From the NCBI GenBank assembly GCA_003427395.1, contig BFEA01000238.1, positions 513,592 to 559,421 of the forward strand: 45,830 nt of DNA, read 5' to 3'. The position numbers were made by a program, and so were the translations under genes. The DNA comes from Chara braunii. Lineage: Eukaryota; Streptophyta; Charophyceae; Charales; Characeae. Below are positions 9,285 through 19,610 of this stretch, piece after piece. How positions within the stretch are numbered: the first letter of the stretch is position 1; each line of letters opens with the position of its first letter. The notes under the pieces are model-generated. The model saw only the letters and a program-made list of their open reading frames with translations, did no database searches and was not told the DNA's origin.

Positions 9285-9860
9285 TATAAATCTTGGTAAG
9301 CCACTTTCTCTACGGGACGCGCTGTCGAAATTTCTACAAAACCAAGGAGTTAGTCAAACTTTGTCTTTTTCAGGATCCAACTTTTTCAGACTTGTTGGCT
9401 TAGTAAAAATATGGAAAGCCTCCTTTTCTAAATGGAGTGCTGCCGAAATTTTTGCTAATTCAGGGAGTTAGACAAAATTATACCTTGAGAAGTCAAAGTT
9501 ATTTTAGATTATGAACTTAGCTTTGTATAAATCTTGGAATAGCACTTTCTCTACAGGAAGCGCTGTGAAAATTTCTACAAATCTAAAGGAGTCAGTTAAA
9601 TTTTATCTTATTTGAACTTAGGTTTTGTTTCTGAGTTCATATCTGACTTAGTATAAATCTGGGAAGTCTACCTTTCTAAAGGAAATGTTGCCCAAATTTT
9701 TACTAATTCAGGGAGTTAGACAAAATCTTGACTTTCCAGAGTTAGAGATCATTTTGTTTCCATATTTAGGTTATTATAAATTCGGAGAAGGCACTTTTTC
9801 TACAGGAAGCGCCGCCAAAATTTTCTTGGTTTAAAGGAGTTAAATTATATGTTGACAAGT
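9285..9860. repeat. TATAAA-containing tandem repeat, five copies of about 117-126 bp
   Basis: Units start near 9285, 9402, 9526, 9652 and 9775, each with TATAAAT (TAAAAAT in unit 2). This is followed by a segment like GCACTTTCTCTACAGGAAGC and then GAAATTTYTAC, then GGGAGTTAG. In most copies the middle segment can fold, with AGCACTTTC against GGAAGCGCT around TCTACA. Unit 2 has two copies at 17047-17210. They might be promoter-like, but AT-rich repeats give TATA strings by chance. Confidence 0.8.
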
Positions 9861-10116
9861 GGCAATTCTAGCAATCCACTCTCCATAGAGAAGATTCTGC
9901 CAAAGATCTACCTTTTTCATTAGGCACTGACTTAGGGGTAGACTCATGATTAAACTAAGTAGAATGATTCTTGATGAAATCATAACATGGAGATTACTCC
10001 CGATTTGGACTCATAGTTTTAGCTTGGGATTGACCTGTCTTGTGTTACAGGTCCTCTTGAACGTTTGACTCGAAATCAGGACTAGATTCAGCTTGATCCT
10101 ACAAGGATCACCTTCT

Positions 10117-10131
10117 GTTATCACTGATAAC
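10117..10131. repeat. Conserved hairpin GTTATCACTGATAAC (unit 1)
   Basis: A perfect inverted repeat with loop ACT, extended to CTGTTATC/GATAACAG in this copy. The identical core occurs at 17450-17464, preceded in both units by AAGGATCAC. It is one of the few strictly conserved points between the units. Confidence 0.7.
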
Positions 10132-10845
10132 AGGTCGGTAGCCGACTCGTCGGTTTACGACTCAACTCCAAGTCCTCCTCAATACTCAACCTAAAAGGCT
10201 TTAGCCTGGTGATTTTATTGTTTTATTAAGGTTTCACCCGGACTTTTATTTGAATGGCCATTTAACAAAAGTACTGAGTATTTAATTATGGTTGGTTGGA
10301 CAGAGGCTGGGGCTTGAATGGCTAAAGCGAGGGGTGTGAGTGTAGGGAGTGGTTGGAGTTGACTCTGTGTAGTGTGTGGACTCTTGTTTGATTCTTTGAT
10401 GTGATTGCAGGTATGTTATGTGGCTCGGATTTTGGATTTGACTGCCTGCGATCACACATATACGTATGGTTGTGAGGAGTCCCACTGTGATTGTGAGAAG
10501 TGATTGTCACATACTTGTTCCCCTTTACATATATATATGTATGAATCTAGGATTGGGGGTTTGCGTGGCTTAAGAGGGTCCACGCTTAAGGGCTTAATCA
10601 AGAGTTGAGACTGAGAAAGGGGGAGAAAAATCCCTCAATTTGTTGTATGCTTCTTAAGGATTTCTTAGTCGGACATCGGTCCTGGGCTTGGATTCGAGGT
10701 CCTTGTCTAGGACATCCCAGGTCCTAGACTCTGCATGGAAGGAATCTTCCCCCGCGAAGAGCCTATTTGCCCTCCCTGTCGAGACACTCAGCCTGAAGGC
10801 CAAAGGTCTCGCGGCGGCCGCACGGCTATTCCTTCAGTCGTGCAA
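10132..10845. other. Non-coding part of unit 1
   Basis: Low-level alignment to 17465-18003 continues (AATGGCCATTT, GATTGCAGGTATGT, AGTCGGACRT and the ATCCCAGG site at 10714, the empty site of the hAT-like insertion in unit 2). No gene. Confidence 0.5.
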
Positions 10846-10873
10846 TATCGTGAAGGGGCAAGCCTTCACGATA
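10846..10873. repeat. 11-bp perfect hairpin
   Basis: TATCGTGAAGG and CCTTCACGATA flank the loop GGCAAG. It lies directly upstream of module M1. Modules M2 and M3 also have inverted repeats just before them (CGCTAA/TTAGCG at 19448-19473; AGCGC/GCGCT before 20163) but of different sequence. Confidence 0.8.
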
Positions 10874-10883
10874 CCTCGAGTCT

Positions 10884-11010
10884 GACACTTGAGTGTCGTA
10901 AGCGGTACTCGGATCCACGAACGACCGCTTGATTATGGGCACTACATAGTACGCCATCATTGCGACTGCTTGCGGATGATTGCATTGCTAGTCGATAATG
11001 AGTAGGCCCT
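10884..11010 (+). repeat. Palindromic module M, copy 1
   Basis: It starts with the palindrome GACACTTGAGTGTC. About 40-50 bp later comes GGGCACTACATAGTACGCC, then ATCATTGCGACTGCTTGCGG and GCTAGTCGATAATGAG. Copies at 19486 and 20163 share this order. It ends unit 1. Confidence 0.75.
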
Positions 11011-11701
11011 TCGTCCGCGCTGTCGGCCCGAATACCCTTACGAGGGTATTTACGCCATCCCTTCTTGGCTTTGGCAGCGACTTCTATTATTGATGGGGGC
11101 ACGGTCAACCCAGTGCCTGCGTAACTTCACGCGGTGTGTCCCCAAAATGTCGGTTTCCAATAAGTCGGGCAACATTCTCCTCTAGTCGCCGTCTCACCTG
11201 GTCAACTCCGCGCTGGTTGCGACTTCGTCTGCGTACCCGAGGTTACGGCTTGTCCAAGATTCTAGCCTAGTACCCACTTGTTCTACCGGCGTCTCATAGT
11301 CTATATTAGTCAATCGTTTGGTCAGGCTACCGCGTGCCCACCAAGTGCATGCTCACACACTCTCTAATCAACAAAAAATGGGACGCGCTCCTAGATATCG
11401 TCAAATGCATTCTTCCTGTAAGCTGCAACAATGTGCCCAACCAAAGTAAAGGTCGGGTTTTCCGGCATGGAAACGGTAAAAGGGCGGCCTTCCGAGAAAG
11501 AGGCAGTGTGGGCCTGATGGCCGTGGCATTGCGGGATTACACGCATGGCGGGCTGAGTGACAGCCTGCCTCTAAGCAAGCGGAAGTGCGCATGCAGGGCC
11601 GTCGGTTTAGACAGCAGCATGAGCAGCAGCCTTTGTGCACCTCTGCAGGCCCAGGACTGTTGCAGTTGCTCTTCATATGAGGGATTGCGCCTACCGCAAC
11701 C

Positions 11702-12000
11702 AGGCTTGGGCTTAGCCCTATTGGTTACAGCACTAGACTTTCAGTCAGCGGATCTCGGGATCGAGGCTAGCAGTCAGCAGCGGAGCAGCACCATGGAGAA
11801 AGGACTGAGGGGAATAGGGTCTCGTGGGACTATCCCCCCCGGTTTTGTGGAGGAATCCGACCGCGGGCTCGCGAGGCCGTACCAAGTGCCATCGGTTCCC
11901 CTCCCCTATCTACCTTTCTAATTTTTTATCTCTAAGTTTTTTATTTTTTTATTTTTTATTATTTCTTATTCTAGTCCGTTTTGAACGAGGCCAGACACCG
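11702..12000 (+). mobile_element. tRNA-derived SINE-like element, copy 2
   Basis: A box-like TAGCCCTATTGG at 11713 and a perfect B box GATCGAGGC at 11759-11767, 46 bases apart as in tRNA. The body matches copy 1 (AGGACTGAGGGG, TCGTGGGACTATCC, TCCGACCGCGGGC), and a T-rich tail lies near 11920-11970. No clear cloverleaf or CCA end is seen, so it is not an intact tRNA gene. Confidence 0.6.
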
Positions 12001-14480
12001 TGGGCCAAGGGCGCTGCGGGAGGTTCACAGCGGCACTGCTGTGCAAATCGTTCGTCGGACTCCAGTATAAGAGCGAGTCGAGCTGTTCTCCGAGCTTCAC
12101 TTGAGACAACCACGTTGCTATGAACGTTGTCCGACCCCTGTGGACCGGCCGCTACTAAGGAGCTGCGTTACCAGCGGATGAAGCAAGGAGGGGGGCCGAT
12201 GGGTAGGAACACAAGGAGTAGGAAATGGATCTGGATGCGGATCGACGCTTGATACAATCAGTAAATAAAGAGAGTGACAGGGAACGGGCATGGCGGGAGT
12301 AAGTTGTTATACCCCGCTCGTCTCTTAACGAAAATAAACGGGGAAAAGTGATGGATAGGGGGTTTTGGATCGAGCGAAGGTAGTGATGACATTAGTTTTT
12401 TTGATAGAGCAGCAGCGAAGGAGTAAGGAGGAAAAAGGAGTGCGCTGAGATGTCGGGAGAAGAGATATGCCACTAATATCTCGCCCGTTTTTTAGCGAGA
12501 TCGGGCGAGGGAGGATGTGAACGGGGGGTTTTGACATGCTGCGAATTGGATGACGCCGTTAGATTTGGCTATAGGAAAATATATTCGGCGCTGTATGAAC
12601 TAGGGGCTGCGCGAGGAGGTAGGATGTACCTCTACAGGAGACGATGAACCTTCCTACCTTCTAGCGGAAGATTCGCTTGGAGATAGTTGCGGTCGAGGGA
12701 GTAGTCGTGGGTGTTATAATCCTCGTCGTTGTTGAGGCCACGCGTAATCTTAACTGCAGTTATGCTAGTGATCGGGTAATCGTCGTGTTTGCCTTCGACG
12801 ACGGGCGTGTCTTTCGACGGTTTTTGTGCATTTCAGCGCTTGTCCTATCAGGCCATGAACCTGGCCCTCTTCTAGGGGGAGGTTCATTTTTATTGTGTAG
12901 GGCTGCCCAGTGGTGAAGTGTGGCAGCTAGCGGAGCGATTCGGCTCGTCAACAGGATCTCCTTCAGTGACGGGGCTGCGACACTCGTCGTCGAAGTTAAG
13001 AGAGTGATAATTTGTTGTCGTTACAAACTTCATAGTCACTGTCCTCGTCGTCTTTTCTGTACGTTCCTTCAGCAACGGGATGCGGCGACTTCTGTCGTCA
13101 CTAGGCTCGTGGCGCTCTTCTCCATATTAATGAAGGAGGAGCTCTTCCTTGTTTGCAAGGGAGGAGGGGGGTCGGCTTTCCGCTCACTAGTTCCAGTCGA
13201 GAGGACGGTTTCCTTCCCGTAACTTGGCGCCTCTGGTTCGAAATGATCCTGGTGCGTTTGTATACTATGAGTCACCACGTGGCCATACGCATGTGTAAAG
13301 CACCGACTGTCTTATTTCGAGAACAGGTTGTCGGGGCGTTTGTTTTTCTCGCCGCTCATAGTAGTCTCAATCGTTGCCTCCATCTGGGTCTTGACCGTCT
13401 TTTTGTGTTTTCTTCTTAATCTGCCTGTGGCTGTGATGCTCGTTAGTGCAGGGTAAGTTGGGCAACGGGGGAACCGTTGTAGGCGACGATAGTGTGTGTG
13501 CCGTGGCAAAATTCTCCCAGCCGGTGTAGCCCGGACGACGTATACAGCAGAGAGAGAGTAGAACTTACCTACGCGGATACACCACGCCACCGACAGTACG
13601 GGTACCTCGCGATCTCTGAGCATTGAGCGGGGGCTGCTCTTCGCAGCCATGTTAGTGAGCTGACGCATCAGGACTGTGTTGCTGCGCCTTGCAGCAGTGC
13701 TTGCTGTTATGGTTTGCAGCTGGGTCCCGCAGCGAGTTTACGCTGTACTACCGCGGTGGATCGGCGCTACGCCTTTGCTATAAATTGCATGGCACATCGC
13801 TAAGCATCTGCCTGGCAACATGGCAATGTGGGATGAACAGAAAGTCGAGCTGCTGTGCCAACAAAATTATTTCACGGGGTTAAGGTTATGGAATGCTAGT
13901 CTTCGGTGCTACTGCATTTCTGAGACTTTGACTGCGGTTCCTACTACTATGTCGTTGGTGTACCTCACACCAAGTGCGTATTCAAGCGTTACTGATCACT
14001 GGCTTGCTGACACTGAGAGCGCGAGTTGCTGTACTTCCGAGGTACTGTAGTTGGGCTGCTAGGCAGTTGTTATGGTATGTCATAACTACAATTGAGTCTT
14101 CAGACTGTGTTGCTAGCGTCGGCTCTCTTCAGTGGACTGCTGCTACGGTTAATCGAAACCTGCTACTACGAAGTTAGTTGGGGTACAAAAGATGGTGAAC
14201 CATGCCTGAGGCAGAGCGATTGGTCCGCTCAGTCTACATCTGTGTATGCTTCGTAGCTACTGCCTGAACGGCATCTATACGTACTATACCACTACTGCCG
14301 ATCCCACCAGAGCAGCTGATATTCAGGGTTCTTCGTACTGGCCGAAGCTGGGCATTTTTGTTACTGCTAATCCAAGTCATCGGAGCCCCTCTGAAGTATT
14401 GACAGTGTTTTGGGCTCCCAGTGCACCATGAGGTACGGCTGCAGGTAACAGGAGTGGTATTTACTTCGGGTGGTTGGACT
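12001..14480. other. Non-coding part of unit 2
   Basis: No gene recognised. At 12314-12345 and 12479-12508 there are two related segments about 168 bp apart, each followed by GGGGGTTTTG. The second holds the stem CTCGCCCG/CGGGCGAG, the first CCCCG/CGGGG. Open frames (11334-11921, 13312-13668 and others) have no recognisable content. Confidence 0.4.
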
Positions 14481-14699
14481 GCTGGTTGACCTATTGAGTC
14501 GCCAGTATTACTATTCTGTTCAGAGTCATTGTTTAATGACTGATTCTGCTGAGTTCGGCGATACTTAAGCTCGCAGCTTCGCCACTCCAAAGCTGGTTGA
14601 CCTATTGAGTCGCCAATATTACTATTCTGTTCAGAGTCACTGTTTAATGACTGATTCTGCTGAGTTCGGCGATACTTAAGCTAGCAGCTTCGCCACTCC
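14481..14699. repeat. 111-bp tandem duplication, 2 copies, about 3 mismatches
   Basis: 14481-14591 recurs at 14592-14699. Each copy starts GCTGGTTGACCTATTGAGTC and ends CAGCTTCGCCACTCC. Copy 1 has the perfect stem AGTCATT/AATGACT; one arm base differs in copy 2. Confidence 0.9.
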
Positions 14700-15055
14700 T
14701 TTGGAGTTTGACTGCACAGTTCTGTGTTGCGGGGAGGCGGCTTAGACTGTGCTCTTTTGTGTTCCTAGCAATCTCGGTTGTGTTCTGTTGTTTGGTTACC
14801 ACAGACAACTGCTGTGCACGCTGTCATTTGACCCTGTGCTGTGGAGCTTTGCTTGCACTCTTAATAGGGCACGGGGGTGTGCTGTGTTCGAGGGTGGTCG
14901 TTTTATGCTGCAAAGCGGCGTTTTGATTAGAGAGAAGTATTGCGACTTTGAAGGAGTAGTCAGACTCAACAGAGGGGTTGCTGCGGCAACTTTGGAGGAC
15001 AGTCAGGGGGCTGGTATTCTGCGTGCCTAGACTTGGTTACTTCTGCTGCGTTATT

Positions 15056-15305
15056 GGCCATCATTGCGGGGCCCTCGGATGAATCAAAACTATAAGGCCC
15101 TCTCTCGTGAGTCTGAGCGCGTCCTTCTTGTGTCTGAGAGTCTACTTCTATCCTTCTTACTCTAAGTCTAGTCTGAGGTTAGGAGAGGAAGGCGGCAAGC
15201 GGTATTGCAACCCATAGGACCGCAGCAAGACCTTGTGGGAGGTCCACCCACCGATTGCGGGAGCTCTGCCGGAGCCCAGGCGGGGTTCTGGAGGCAGGGA
15301 ACTTC
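15056..15305. repeat. Conserved non-coding block, unit 2
   Basis: Partner of 7746-8005, ending GGTTCTGGAGGCAGGGAACT. Small indels break any shared reading frame. Confidence 0.75.
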
Positions 15306-15553
15306 AGGTATAATCTCGTCTGACGCGTGTGATCCCTTCCCCTAACTGTTATTCCTTTGGGTATCTGAATAATACTATGATAGGCTATTACTTTTTATTT
15401 TGTTATGTATGTCAGGACATGCTTTGTGAAGGGCGAAATAAACAAATATATATGAGAGTTCAGATGAAACTTTGAGTGAATTCAGACAAAAGAAATTGGG
15501 GGGGAGGTGGGAGAAAGAGGTTTTGCATGTGTTTTGACCGGGTCAACCCAAGG

Positions 15554-16678
15554 CTGAGCTCCTCTAAGTTGATGTGGGCTCGGTGCTATGTTTTATTTAT
15601 GTTTGCTGGGCTGACTATATGACCTTTGAGGGTTAGGCCTATCCTAAGTCGGACGGACCAATCGCTGTTTCTTTGGGGGTTTCTGAACAGGAGGATGGGC
15701 ACCCTAAGTTGGAGAGGCTCAAAATCCTAATGTTTCTTTTTTGGGTTGCTGAAAGCAGAGCTGGGGATATTCTAAGTTGCGTAGACCCAGTTTTGTGTGT
15801 GTTTTCTTCTGAGGGGGACAGAGGCATAAGGCTGAGCATACCCTTAAGTTAGGGCGGCTCAGTCATAAGCCACGAACAGAAAGGTCAACCAAAGTATAAA
15901 ATTTTGATACATATACTATACGAATCTATATCAGCTGACAAACCGGGCACCCTAAGTTGGGAAAGCTAGTCAGTAAGTCAGGTAGAACAAAAAGAGAGGC
16001 AAAGCAAGTGAAAAATATAATGAAGGTAACGTGGGCAGGCTGAGCGTACCCTTAAGTTAGGGCGGTTCAGTCTTATGCTCGTGATAATATGAAAGAGCAG
16101 AGAGTTAATATAAATCTTCTTTTATTTTCTCTTTTAAACACCAGGCAGGGTTGGATGTCTCCCTAAGTTGGGTAGGTCTGATCATCTGCCAAATAAGAGA
16201 GAAAAATATAAAGTTTGTGCAAGTATATCAATGGTTGTTCTCTTATATTGTCGTTGCGGAGACTAAGCGTACCCTTAAGTTAGGGCGGCCTAGTGATATG
16301 CTCTTGTCGTTGATATTATGTAGGTTGGACGTACCCTTAAGTTAGGGCGGTCTGACCATTCGTCGTTCGTACTTGTTTTGGCAGGTTAGGCACACCCTTA
16401 AGTTAGGGCAGCCTAATCCTATGCCCTATGTAACTTTGTCTAAAGCTGACAAGGCATACCCTTAAGTTAGGGCAGTCTAGTTTTATGCTTCATGTCGTCA
16501 GTTAAGCAGAAGCACGTACCCTTAAGTTAGGGCGGTCTGGTCATATGCTTTATGACTAGAGTTCATGTGGTGTTGGGCATACCCTTGAGTTAGGGCAGTC
16601 TAGTTGTGTGTACCTTTACTTGTTTACTTAGGCAGGTTGGACATACCCTTAAGTTAGGGCATTGTCTGATCATATGCC
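15554..16678 (+). repeat. Hairpin array B: TAAGTT-loop hairpins, about 15 units
   Basis: Fifteen cores. Most read ACCCTTAAGTTAGGGCR, giving an inner stem CCCT/AGGG around TAAGTT; array A uses CCCA/TGGG around the same loop, a compensatory A:T to T:A switch. Outer stems vary: GGCTGAGC/GCTCAGTC (15830), GGCTGAGC/GTTCAGTC (16038), ACTAAGC/GCCTAGT (16262), GGTTGGAC/GTCTGACC (16323), TTAGGC/GCCTAA (16386). A third, outermost tier GGCA/TGCC is visible at 16144-16190 and 16631-16678. From 16261 on the units are spaced 61-64 bp apart. Units near 15637, 15693, 16446 and 16510 pair poorly. Confidence 0.9.
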
Positions 16679-17046
16679 ATAGGCAAGGGGGTCTACTAAG
16701 GGAAAACAAATTGAGTGATCTAACGAACTACTTGGGTCAAACTGATGTAGGATTGTGAGAGATGTTTGTTTATGCATGCTTGTGGGCTCTCACTCTGGGG
16801 CGTCTTTTTCGATAGGTTAGTTGCTTAGACGCTCGCCAAGTGTTGGAGCCATAGGTAGATGAGATGGATGGTGGGAGGGAGAACTTGGGATAAAGATAGG
16901 ACTAACCCTGCTAGGAGTTAGGATCAGGGCTAGCTCACAATCTCATCTAGAGGTTGTGTGGGTTGTCATTGATTCTGAATCATCAAGCAGGTGTCAGAAG
17001 ATAGTCCAAAGTATAGCTTGCTTTGTCTTTCTGTCTTTCAACTTTG
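16679..17046. other. Spacer after array B
   Basis: GATAGGTTAGTTGCTTAGACG followed by GCTCGCCAAGTG near 16813 matches the post-array segment of unit 1. No gene. Confidence 0.5.
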
Positions 17047-17210
17047 TATAAATCTTCACAGCCTCCTGTTCCTACGGGAAGCGCTGCCGAAATTTCTGCA
17101 AATCTGAAAGAGTTAGTCATTTTTTGGGCTCGGAAAAATTCTGAAAAGGCACTTTTCTTACGAGAAGCGCTGCCGAAATTTCGCAGAATTTTGGGAGTTA
17201 GACTATTTTT
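17047..17210. repeat. TATAAA-containing repeat, two copies (unit 2)
   Basis: Two units with GAAGCGCTGCCGAAATTT, related to the five-copy array at 9285-9860. Copy number has changed between the tandem units. Confidence 0.7.
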
Positions 17211-17449
17211 AGCTACGAGCTACCTGGAAGATCCATCCAGAATAGAAGAGGGGCACAATGACCTGGTACTAGTAAGGGGAGCTGACGATGAGAATAGTAG
17301 AGGAGTTAGGATTACGACTTTGAGAGTATTCTCCTTTTTCGGCATGAACATAGTAGTGGTTCTTTTGGCCTGTACTGTGTTGCAGGTTTCCGTATTTCAC
17401 TTGACAGCTTGATCTGATCAGCCTGAACTTTCAAAAGGATCACTCTTCC

Positions 17450-17464
17450 GTTATCACTGATAAC
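17450..17464. repeat. Conserved hairpin GTTATCACTGATAAC (unit 2)
   Basis: Identical to the core at 10117-10131. Confidence 0.7.
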
Positions 17465-18011
17465 AGGTTCACGACTCAAGTCTCCTGTTCCTTCTGCCTC
17501 TCAACCCAAGGCCTTGGCCCTTGCTGGGTTGTATGTTTTCTTGGGTTTTCACCCAGATTCTTTAAAAATGGCCATTTCTTAAAGACTGAGTATTTTTGTT
17601 GAGGAATGGTGGGGAAATGGTTGGGCTTGTGTGCATAAGGCAGGGTGTGAGCTGCAGAAGGCTGAAAAGTTGAACCCTCTAGTGTGTGTGATGTTGTTTG
17701 AATGTTGTGCGTATGATTGCAGGTATGTACGGGAGAGTCTCGATTAAGTATTTGGTGAATGATTATGTTTGGGATTCAGATGGGCAAACCACACAACTGT
17801 CGTGAGAGTGAATCACCCCACAACCTTTTGTTTGAGTGAGATTGTTCTTTCCCCATCCTGATAATGTGATAGTCAAAGTAAGCGTACGCTCGGGTAACCC
17901 TCGTAAGGCTATGCGAGCGCACGCCTGCGTTTTTCCTTACTCAATGATGTTAGTTAGTCGGACGTTAGTCCCAGGCCTGGAATTCAAGGTCCTTGTCCAG
18001 GACGTCTCAGG

Positions 18012-19074
18012 CAGGGTTGTCAAGCCCCAGCCCCGGGGCCCCGGCGGGGGTCCGGGGGTGGGCACCCCCAGCCCCGGCTCCAGACCCCCCCCCCAAAAAA
18101 AAAATAAAAAATAGTGGGGGGTGCGCAGCGAGAGCGCGCACCANNNNNNNNNNNNNNNNNNNNNNNNNNNNNNNNNNNNNNNNNNNNNNNNNNNNNNNNN
18201 NNNNNNNNNNNNNNNNNNNNNNNNNNNNNNNNNNNNNNNNNNNNNNNNNNNNNNNNNNNNNNNNNNNNNNNNNNNNNNNNNNNNNNNNNNNNNNNNNNNN
18301 NNNNNNNNNNNNNNNNNNNNNNNNNNNNNNNNNNNNNNNNNNNNNNNNNNNNNNNNNNNNNNNNNNNNNNNNNNNNNNNNNNNNNNNNNNNNNNNNNNNN
18401 NNNNNNNNNNNNNNNNNNNNNNNNNNNNNNNNNNNNNNNNNNNNNNNNNNNNNNNNNNNNNNNNNNNNNNNNNNNNNNNNNNNNNNNNNNNNNNNNNNNN
18501 NNNNNNNNNNNNNNNNNNNNNNNNNNNNNNNNNNNNNNNNNNNNNNNNNNNNNNNNNNNNNNNNNNNNNNNNNNNNNNNNNNNNNNNNNNNNNNNNNNNN
18601 NNNNNNNNNNNNNNNNNNNNNNNNNNNNNNNNNNNNNNNNNNNNNNNNNNNNNNNNNNNNNNNNNNNNNNNNNNNNNNNNNNNNNNNNNNNNNNNNNNNN
18701 NNNNNNNNNNNNNNNNNNNNNNNNNNNNNNNNNNNNNNNNNNNNNNNNNNNNNNNNNNNNNNNNNNNNNNNNNNNNNNNNNNNNNNNNNNNNNNNNNNNN
18801 NNNNNNNNNNNNNNNNNNNNNNNNNNNNNNNNNNNNNNNNNNNNNNNNNNNNNNNNNNNNNNNNNNNNNNNNNNNNNNNNNNNNNNNNNNNNNNNNNNNN
18901 NNNNNNNNNNNNNNNNNNNNNNNNNNNNNNNNNNNNNNNNNNNNNNNNNNNNNNNNNNNNNNNNNNNNNNNNNNNNNNNNNNNNNNNNGGGGGTCGGGTA
19001 GCCCCGCGGCGGGGGTCCGGGGGTGAAACCCCTACCCCGGCTTGGGCCCCGGGGATCCCCGCGTGACAACCGTG
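18012..19074. mobile_element. Non-autonomous hAT-like element with 8-bp target duplication
   Basis: The left end starts CAGGGTTGTCAAGCCCC. The right end, reversed, reads CACGGTTGTCACGC: a terminal inverted repeat with two mismatches in 14, of the CAGGG-type seen in the hAT superfamily. Flanks are GTCTCAGG (18004-18011) and GTCCCAGG (19075-19082), 7 of 8 identical. Unit 1 has the uninterrupted site ATCCCAGG at 10714. The visible ends are extremely GC-rich. The interior is an 845-base gap, so whether it encodes a transposase is unknown. Confidence 0.75.
18144..18988. other. Assembly gap, 845 N
   Basis: Run of N inside the hAT-like element. Its length equals that of the other gap in the window, so it may be a placeholder. 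Open frames drawn across it are meaningless. Confidence 0.99.
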
Positions 19075-19485
19075 GTCCCAGGTCCCAGGCCCTGCACAGA
19101 AGCGGTTACCCCTCGCGCGGAGATTGAGTCTACTGGCTCACACGACGCGGTTCCGGGGAAACAGAGGCGCCGCGAGGATGAGGGGCTTTCCCCCGGCAAC
19201 TCGGTCCGGCGGGGCGTTCAGGTTTTCTTCTGCTAGCGTCAAATGTCCTTTTTATTTTTCCTTGTTGTAATTTATTTTGGTGGAACGATAAAGTTCTGGG
19301 CGGAAGGTTTAGCGTGCCGCTGGTGGTGCGCCAGACAACTCACCACCGCTCCGAATTCCTTCCTGCCCTAGGGACCATCTTACCCCGCACCCCTTAGGAC
19401 ACCTCAGGGTGCTGAAGATGGTAAGGCCCTCAGGTCGGTTTTGCGCTCGCTAAAGGTTTACCCCCCCTTAGCGCGCACTTCAGCC

Positions 19486-19610
19486 GACGCCTGAGCGTCG
19501 AGAGCGACCCCATGGCTCAGATAAGGCCACTCGGGTATGGGCACCACATAATGCATCGTCATCACGACTGCTTACGTATGACTGCATTGTTCGTCGGTAT
19601 TCCTGCATCC
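19486..19610 (+). repeat. Palindromic module M, copy 2
   Basis: Starts with GACGCCTGAGCGTC, in which the A:T pair of copies 1 and 3 has become G:C in both arms. Then GGGCACCACATAATGC and ATCACGACTGCTTACG follow. Upstream at 19371-19422 there is a two-step inverted repeat, ACCATCTT/AAGATGGT enclosing GCACCC/GGGTGC. Confidence 0.75.

Larger units (their letters stand above)
3640..11025. repeat. Large non-coding tandem unit 1 (about 7.4 kb)
   Basis: Landmarks in this stretch recur in the same order and orientation about 7.3-7.6 kb downstream: ATACCCTTAC palindrome (3645/11030), SINE-like head (4065/11713), conserved block (7746/15056), TAAGTT hairpin array (8265/15554), TATAAA repeats (9285/17047), GTTATCACTGATAAC hairpin (10117/17450), the ATCCCAGG/GTCTCAGG site (10714/18004) and closing module M (10884/19486). 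Between landmarks the identity is low to moderate, so the duplication is old or the unit evolves fast. No long reading frame is conserved. Confidence 0.7.
11026..19610. repeat. Large non-coding tandem unit 2 (about 7.5 kb without its insertion)
   Basis: Second copy of the unit described at 3640-11025, in the same orientation. Net of the hAT-like insertion at 18012-19074 plus one 8-bp duplication, its length matches unit 1 within a few hundred bases. It starts with ATACCCTTACGAGGGTAT near 11030. It has no U6-like sequence. Large parts (12000-14480) show only scattered similarity to unit 1. Confidence 0.7.

Noticed and set aside
11702-11780. Intact tRNA gene
   Set aside because: A and B boxes fit, but acceptor and anticodon stems do not pair well and the sequence continues into a SINE-like body.
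8265-16678. CRISPR-like array
   Set aside because: Repeats are degenerate hairpins with irregular spacing and no unique spacers of constant length, in a eukaryotic genome with no cas genes.
17993-19069. Open frames of about 300-357 codons on both strands
   Set aside because: They run through 845 N; only a few dozen real bases at each side are translated.
3640-19610. Tandem rDNA or its intergenic spacer
   Set aside because: The tandem layout fits, but I found no 18S, 5.8S, 26S or 5S sequence in either unit.
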